Origin: Cavenderia fasciculata | Taxonomy: Eukaryota > Evosea > Eumycetozoa > Acytosteliales > Cavenderiaceae | NCBI RefSeq assembly: GCF_000203815.1 | Contig: NW_004457624.1 | Location: forward strand, 310,001-374,000 | Length of the DNA stretch: 64,000 bases | Direction of reading: 5' to 3' | Shown: piece by piece, positions 58,205 through 64,000 of the stretch | Layout: each line of letters begins with the position of its first letter | Numbering within the stretch: the first letter of the stretch is position 1 | Made by a program: the position numbers and the translations under genes | The notes under the pieces: model-generated | Databases searched by the model: none | Told to the model about the DNA's origin: nothing | What the model saw: only the letters and a program-made list of their open reading frames with translations

Positions 58205-59441
58205 TCTCGCCAATAACATAATTATTTGTTTGTTTTTACAATGAAGAAACAATCATTGTTGTCTTTGATGGATTGGATGATCGACAAAGGAAGGTGATGA
58301 TCATTGAAATAGGAATGGGTACCCATGGTTAGGTTCTGCGTGCCTGCCTTCCAACTGAGGAATGTAAATATAAATACATAATTATATAGAGCTTTAATAA
58401 AGTCAATGACGATCTTCATATGAATTGATCAATAACAATATTCATCCTATCCAAACCACCAACCAACCATGTAAATCACCTAAACCATTATATGTGCATC
58501 CACCAACCAACCACCCATCTTAATCTATATTTGTATGACTGACAATGCTTTCCATGAAAGTAGGTGATTGACTTGTATGGTGTGTGTTACAAATATGTGT
58601 GAAAAGTAATATTGCTTGCGGTTGTTGATTCCACACATAACACTTTCTTTATTAAATATATAACTACCTATAATATAAATAATATTTAACTGACTGATGA
58701 TAATCATAATAATACATTTTCAAAAATATCTTGTAATGAATAATCTGATCCTACTTTGTGGGTTGTGACAAAAACAGCAAACAACAACAAACTTCGATCT
58801 CTTGTCCGGAGATTTAAAACAGTTAACTTTGAAGAACCCATTGTCTGTCAGTGACACAAAGAAGAACCTAACCATCACCTCTCCCACCTTTCAATTCGAA
58901 AACCGATTGATCGAGTAGTTGTATGCAGCTGTCAAATGGGGGGTGTCTCTTGTCTGTTTATGGACATGTGTATTTGTATGACACTACAATGAGCAAAAGG
59001 GGGTGATAAACGATGATGGATTGATGATCAATGGGGGTGCAAATAACACAAACTTTTTGAATCTCTCTATCCGATCAGACTCTGTACTATGAGCTATAGG
59101 GGTGGGTAACAACAACAAGATGAAATGTCATCCCTATAGGGAATATCCGTGTCTTTGATTCAATTGACTTGACGTGTGTAGTTGAGCGTCATCACGATAA
59201 TATTTAACTTAATAGCTTTCTTCTTGTTCTTCTTGTCCTCCTCTCTACTTCTTCTATCACTACCACCACAACTACTATTATCACTATCGTTGTCATAGCG
59301 GGTATTATTTATTATTATTGTAACCGATTCATCCTCCTCTCCTCATCGCTCTCTCTCATTCTCTCATTCTCTATCAGTATTTATAAACATAGATATATAA
59401 ATATAAACATAAACATATAGATATATATATATGATATAATC
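58205..59441. other. Divergent promoter spacer
   Basis: About 1.2 kb between the minus gene at 58204 and the P450 at 59442. It has several G-rich patches (near 58935-59105, such as TGGGGGGTGT and AGGGGGTG) that stand out in this AT-rich DNA, and an AT-rich leader before the P450. Short open frames at 58222-58419 and 58525-58707 have no support. I see no RNA gene. Confidence 0.5.
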
Positions 59442-61158
59442 ATGTTATTAACATTCTTTCAATATCTACTCTATTTGATTATTTTTGGTTTATTTATTTC
59501 TTTTGTAAGTGTGTTGTGCAAACTACTCTGAATGAACATCTTCATCTTTCATCATTTTTTATAAAAGTTTATTTAATTATTAATTAATTATCTTTTGTCT
59601 TTTATGTAGGTCAAAAAGAATAAAAGAATATCAAGTAATGATCCACCACAGAGACACTTTGCTTTACCTCTATTAGGTCATCTGCATTTGTTGGGTGACT
59701 TGCCTCACAGAAGTTTGACTAGAATGTCTCAACGTTTGGGACAAAAGGTGATTAGTCTTTGGTTTGGTGACAAGTACACGGTGGTTGTGAGTGACCCAGC
59801 TGTCATTCGTGAGATATGGGTCAAGAACTTTGACAACTTTACCGATCGTGGTTTCATCAACTCGATTGCCATCTACTCTGGCAATTACAATGACTTGGCA
59901 TTCTCTGATGGCCCATTGTGGCGCAAGAGTAGAGGTCTCGTATCAACAGTCTTTACAAAGACAAAGTTGAAATCAATGAATCAACATTTATTAGATCAAG
60001 CTAATCAATTAATACAATCAATGAAACCATATCAATCTTCAAATCAATTTGTATGTATAGTTTAGAAAAAAAGGAAAAGAAAAAGAAAGAAGATAGGTAT
60101 TAATATTAATATTATTTGTTTGTTTTAGTTCTTATGTAAGAAATATTTTAGTAAATATGCAATCAATGTAATATTGAAATTAGTAGTTTCAGAGGAAATT
60201 GCTTATGATGAGAGTGTGGATGATGGAAAGATGAAAAGATTAACTGATCCCATTCACGCTGTGTTCAAGACATTAGGTAGCGGATCACTTTCAGATTACA
60301 TCTCTGTATTATCACCACTCTTTTACTTGCAAAATAGAACATTCAAACGTAAAGTAGCCAACATTAAACAATTCATGCGTGAAACCTATGATGAACATAT
60401 TACCAATTTAGATTCTGAAAAGTATGTACATAATTTATATATATATTAATTAATTAAATATTATATTTAATCAACTTTATTAATTATTTGTTTGTTGTAG
60501 TCCAAAAGATGTATTAGATTTATTAATATTAGAATTTGGAGAAAAGAATGTTGACCAAATATTACATATTGCAATGGACTTTTTATTGGCTGGATCAGAT
60601 TCAAATGCTGGAACGGTTGAATGGTTTTGTTTGTATATGATTAATAACCCACATATTCAACAAAAGGCATATGATGAATTGTTGGTTAGTGTGGGACATG
60701 GTAATCAACCAGAGTTGTCACATCGTGCCAAAACACCTTATCTCGTTGCTATTATTAGAGAGGTGATGCGGTGTCGTCCAATCGGACCACTTGGATTACC
60801 TAGAGTGGCGTCAGAGGATATTACAGTATCTGGTTACTTTATCCCAAAGGGTACACAAATGATCCAAAACATATACGGTGTGCACCACGATCGCGACTAT
60901 TGGGAAGATCCACAAGAGTTCAGACCAGAGAGATTCCTTGTTGACACACATTCAGAGTATTGGTTAAATTTCTCGTGTGGTCCTAGAAACTGTGTCGGCA
61001 TGAATTTGGCTCTGGATGTCGTCTATCTCGCATGTTCTGCCATTCTAATGAATTTCAAATTGTCATCTCCCAACACACCAATCGACGACACTGAAGTATT
61101 TGGTCTGACCATTCATCCAAAAGTTTTCCCAATGTCACTTGAACAAAGAATTAATTAA
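59442..61158 (+). CDS. Cytochrome P450
   Basis: Four exons (59442-59504, 59610-60050, 60129-60421, 60501-61158) sum to 484 residues. The first exon is an N-terminal membrane anchor (LLTFFQYLLYLIIFGLFIS). The I-helix AGSDSNAGT is near residue 295, the K-helix EVMR near 352, PERF near 408, and the haem site FSCGPRNCVG has its cysteine near 429. It is a microsomal monooxygenase of the dictyostelid group that resembles the CYP508 or related families; the substrate is unknown. Electrons would come from the P450 reductase encoded at 3846-6054. All joins are in frame. Confidence 0.94.
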
Positions 61159-61188
61159 AAAAACAAAAAAAACAAAATATATATATAT

Positions 61189-63032
61189 TTAAGAAGAAGA
61201 TAATTGTTGTTGCTGTTGTTGTTTATTAATTTCATCAGTAATAAATCTTTGGAATGTACATAGTTTGATTAACCGCTTTTGTTTGTAATTTTTAACCAAT
61301 GTTTGGATGGTTTTTGGGAATCCAATGTTTGGGTACTCGATCAATCCAGGAAAGGGTGCTACTTTTGATCTCAAACATAGTTCGATCATCTCTTGTATTT
61401 CTTCTATTGACAATTCTCCAATTTCTACAATCTTTATAGTTTGTTTGGTTTTTCCACCAATCTCTATAATCTTTTCATTTTGTACTGTCTTGACACGTCC
61501 ACATTTTTCCAATTCATCCTTTTCCAATTCCACCAATATTTTAGTTGTTTTTAATTGTTGTTGCTCAGAGAATAATATCTCGTACAAGGGTTCATCATCT
61601 TGACAATAAATAAAATTCTCAATAATGAGGAATAGTTGGGAACCAGAAAGATCGATCTGGTTGAATATAGTATTTACAATATCTTGATCAGTGGATAGTG
61701 GGAGGGGGAGAAGGTCCGCATTTTTTTTTGATCCAGACATACCAACAGCCAATTGTTTGAGTTGGTCTCTAAGACTAATTCGGTCTTTTCCAAGTTGAAT
61801 GACATATGGAATGAACGAATCGATTTGCCTATTAAACAATTGCTTTCCAAATAGATTGGCAGTTGTCGATTTACCAACTCCCAAGATACCAGTCAGAAAT
61901 ACTGTATTGTTGGTCTCGAACAACTCTAAAAGTTGTTTTTGTTCTTTTCGATGATAAAACTCACCATACAGTGGTTCCAAGTTGGATGTAGGTATAACTA
62001 TTTTGTTTCCAACTCCAGTTGTCTTGTAATACTCTTGTCGAATCTTATCAATATTCATTTCAACATATTTTCCAAATTCTTTTTGTGCATTGATATCTAC
62101 ATTTTCAAAACTATTTTTAATATCTTCTAAACTTTTATTTCCAAATAAACTAACATATAATAACAAATAATAACAAATAATAACAAATAGAATTAAATGT
62201 TAATATATAGTTGAGAAATAAATATTTATATTTTTTAAAAAGACATACCAAGTATTAATTAATTGTTTATAGGTATCTGGGATACCGAGACTGGCCAAGG
62301 TATCTGGAGATGCAATCTCTTTTCTAATTAGATTAATATTTGCAATTGCCAATAATATAATTCCAAGACTATAAGAATCTAATTGTTTCTCATCAACTAG
62401 AGAAACTGCTGATTTATCACGTTCCTAAGAAAATAAATACAAATAATAAGTATATATTTTTCTTTTTTTCTTTTTTTTTTCTTTATATTTACCATGGAGA
62501 CACTTGCACCACCAGTACTACTACCTTCTCTTTTATTTAAACAACTATTAAATATAGATAATTTAGAGTTATAGTCATTGTCAATGAGAATATTTGCCAA
62601 CTTGACACCACAATAATTGACACCTTTTTGATGTAGAAAGAGCATCGCTTCAATAGTGCCTCGAATAATATTAAATATATTCTTCCAAGTTAATGCACTT
62701 TTTTTGTGTGTTGTTAGGTATTCGAGGAGAGACCCTTTCTCGATATAGTCCATCAAGATGATTTGTTCTTCTTCTTGGTCCTTGTTGAGTGACACTTGTT
62801 TGAATGCAATGAATTTGACCAAGTTGGGGTGTGGTTCCTTTGATTCTTCATTGTTGTATATCTTTCTCCATTTTGCATTGTCACCGTTGAATCCCATCAA
62901 AGATCCCTTGATGTAATGTTTCATTGCTATATTGTTAAAGTTGGCATCTTGTACTAGAAACACTTCACTTTGTGTACTTCTTCCTATAATCTTCTTATTC
63001 TTATAATCTATTGATTCTATATTATACATCAT
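61189..63032 (-). CDS. Pseudokinase fused to a STAND-like P-loop NTPase
   Basis: Three exons (63032-62493, 62424-62249, 62149-61189) sum to 558 residues. The kinase-like domain covers about 1-235: the ATP lysine is present (IAMKHY, residue 38) and HPNLVKFIAF and MDYIEKGSLLEYL are normal. The HRD motif is YCG-VKLANI (residues 140-147) and DFG is IFN, so catalysis should be lost. A P-loop domain follows with FLTGILGVGKSTTANLF near residue 330 and a Walker B-like LFLIIENF. The end is a Gln run plus SSS. The same domain order occurs in the active kinase at 171-2951. It may act as a sensor or scaffold; that is inference. Confidence 0.85.
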
Positions 63033-63229
63033 TTCATTCTTTATTAATTATATCTATTCTATCTGTATCTCTGTTTAAATATCTAACAGTGTGATTGGCC
63101 TCACCCCTCTGTTGGCCCTACTTTTTAAAAATCTTTTTCTTTTCTTTTGTTTTTTAATTGTTGTCTCTTCAACCATTGATCATCATAATTAATATAGTTG
63201 AAAAGAAAGATATATAGAAAGATAGATAG

Positions 63230-63945
63230 ATGGATGTTCAACTTGATGTAGTATCTCAACTACCAGCCTCATCGGCTTGTGCAATGCCACCTCTTCAAAT
63301 ACCCACCACAGCCACCATAATATTAACAATCATCATCATGATGGTGGTGCATCTTCATCTTCAACTGTCACCACCCCAAAAGATATCCCTCATCCTCCTC
63401 CATCTCCAACAATCAATAACATCAACAACAATAATAATGAAAATATAATATTATATGAAACAAAAAATGTAGTGATTACAAAAGAAGATAATATGGTTAT
63501 AAAAAAAGCAACTCTTCAAAACCAAGATAAAGACAAATATATCAAAAGAGAATTGGAATTCTACAAGTTGATAGAAAACAAATCATTCTTTTTGTTGAGA
63601 TGTTTAAACATTCAAAACAAAGAGGATAATATTATTCGACTACCATACATGCAACTGGACACACTCGACGATGTCTTGACTAAAAACAAATACCTCTATG
63701 TCGATACTATTATCAATATGGTTCGTAATATCATTGGTGGAATAAAGGAGTTGCATCAATTAAAAATATCGCACTGTGATCTAAAACCAAGAAACATATT
63801 TGTTGATGATCAGTATAATATAAAGATAGGTGATTTTGACTCTGCTAGGTGTGAAGAAAAAATCAAAGAATCCCCTTTAAAAGATTATACATTGGGATAT
63901 TATCCAATAGATGATACTCATATCAAGGTAAATAGAATAGAATAA
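63230..63945 (+). CDS. Protein kinase, 5' part (gene continues past the window; start unclear)
   Basis: From about 63277 the frame encodes a His/Asn/Ser low-complexity start, then a kinase domain: VIKKATLQ with the ATP lysine, ELEFYKLIENKSFF, then ISHCDLKPRNIF with HCD for HRD and GDFDSARC with DFD for DFG. It stops at a GTAAAT donor-like site near 63929. This is the top of a second active-type kinase, possibly again with a P-loop domain downstream. The best ATG (63230, MDVQLDVVSQLPASSACAMP) is in another frame. Between it and the kinase lies either a frameshift or a small unseen intron, so the start is not settled. Confidence 0.65.
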
Positions 63946-64000
63946 TGGATTATTATTATTATTATTAGTATTGATTATTGATTATTTATTTTGTTTTATT
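63946..64000. other. Window end inside a probable intron
   Basis: A TTATTATTA-rich stretch after the donor-like site of the kinase gene. No acceptor is reached before the window ends. Confidence 0.4.

Noticed and set aside
58222-58707. Two short minus open frames upstream of the GPI-type gene
   Set aside because: No domain, AT-rich composition and no splice context; more likely promoter DNA.

Overview
The window is nuclear DNA of a dictyostelid social amoeba. It is AT-rich, with short introns opening GTAAGT or GTATGT, long Asn, Gln and Thr codon runs, and dictyostelid-type families: ComC-like EGF/IPT surface proteins, copine, a mucin-like Cys-rich matrix protein and kinase/P-loop NTPase fusions. 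I cannot name the species.

Layout. 0-3 kb: the tail of a ComC-like membrane protein, then a protein kinase fused to a P-loop NTPase and ending in a possible prenylation motif. 3-6 kb: a TMEM14 protein and NADPH-cytochrome P450 reductase. 8-18.6 kb: three related secreted leucine-rich-repeat/IPT membrane proteins (minus, plus, minus), with a long perfect inverted repeat in the shared promoter of the first two. 18.9-21.5 kb: an oxysterol-binding protein gene and a decayed paralogue. 22.3-26.4 kb: a large secreted Cys-rich, Thr-rich mucin-like protein. 27-29 kb: selenophosphate synthetase with an in-frame UGA (selenocysteine) and a SECIS-like hairpin downstream. 29-37 kb: a local family of small unknown proteins (live and dead copies) sharing a promoter box, interrupted by a copine gene and a decayed selD fragment. 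37 kb: NHP2. 37.8-49 kb: two tandem ComC-like giants. 49-58 kb: an F-box-like protein, a small two-PAH (Sin3-like) protein, a Mis18-like protein, a small secreted Cys protein, a dead P-loop gene holding a strong hairpin, and a GPI-type Cys-rich protein. 59-64 kb: a cytochrome P450, a pseudokinase-NTPase, and the start of another kinase.

How the genes fit together. The P450 reductase (3.8-6 kb) is the general electron donor for P450s such as the one at 59 kb. SelD makes selenophosphate for selenocysteine and is itself a selenoprotein. Both ComC/LRR-type pairs have nearly identical membrane-proximal domains but diverged N-terminal ectodomains, the pattern expected of surface recognition families shaped by gene conversion. 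Kinase/P-loop NTPase fusions lie at both ends of the window and resemble STAND-type signal proteins.

Gene ends and splice sites were read by hand. For most genes the exon lengths were summed to check that the frame closes. Where this was not done, the entry says 'about'.
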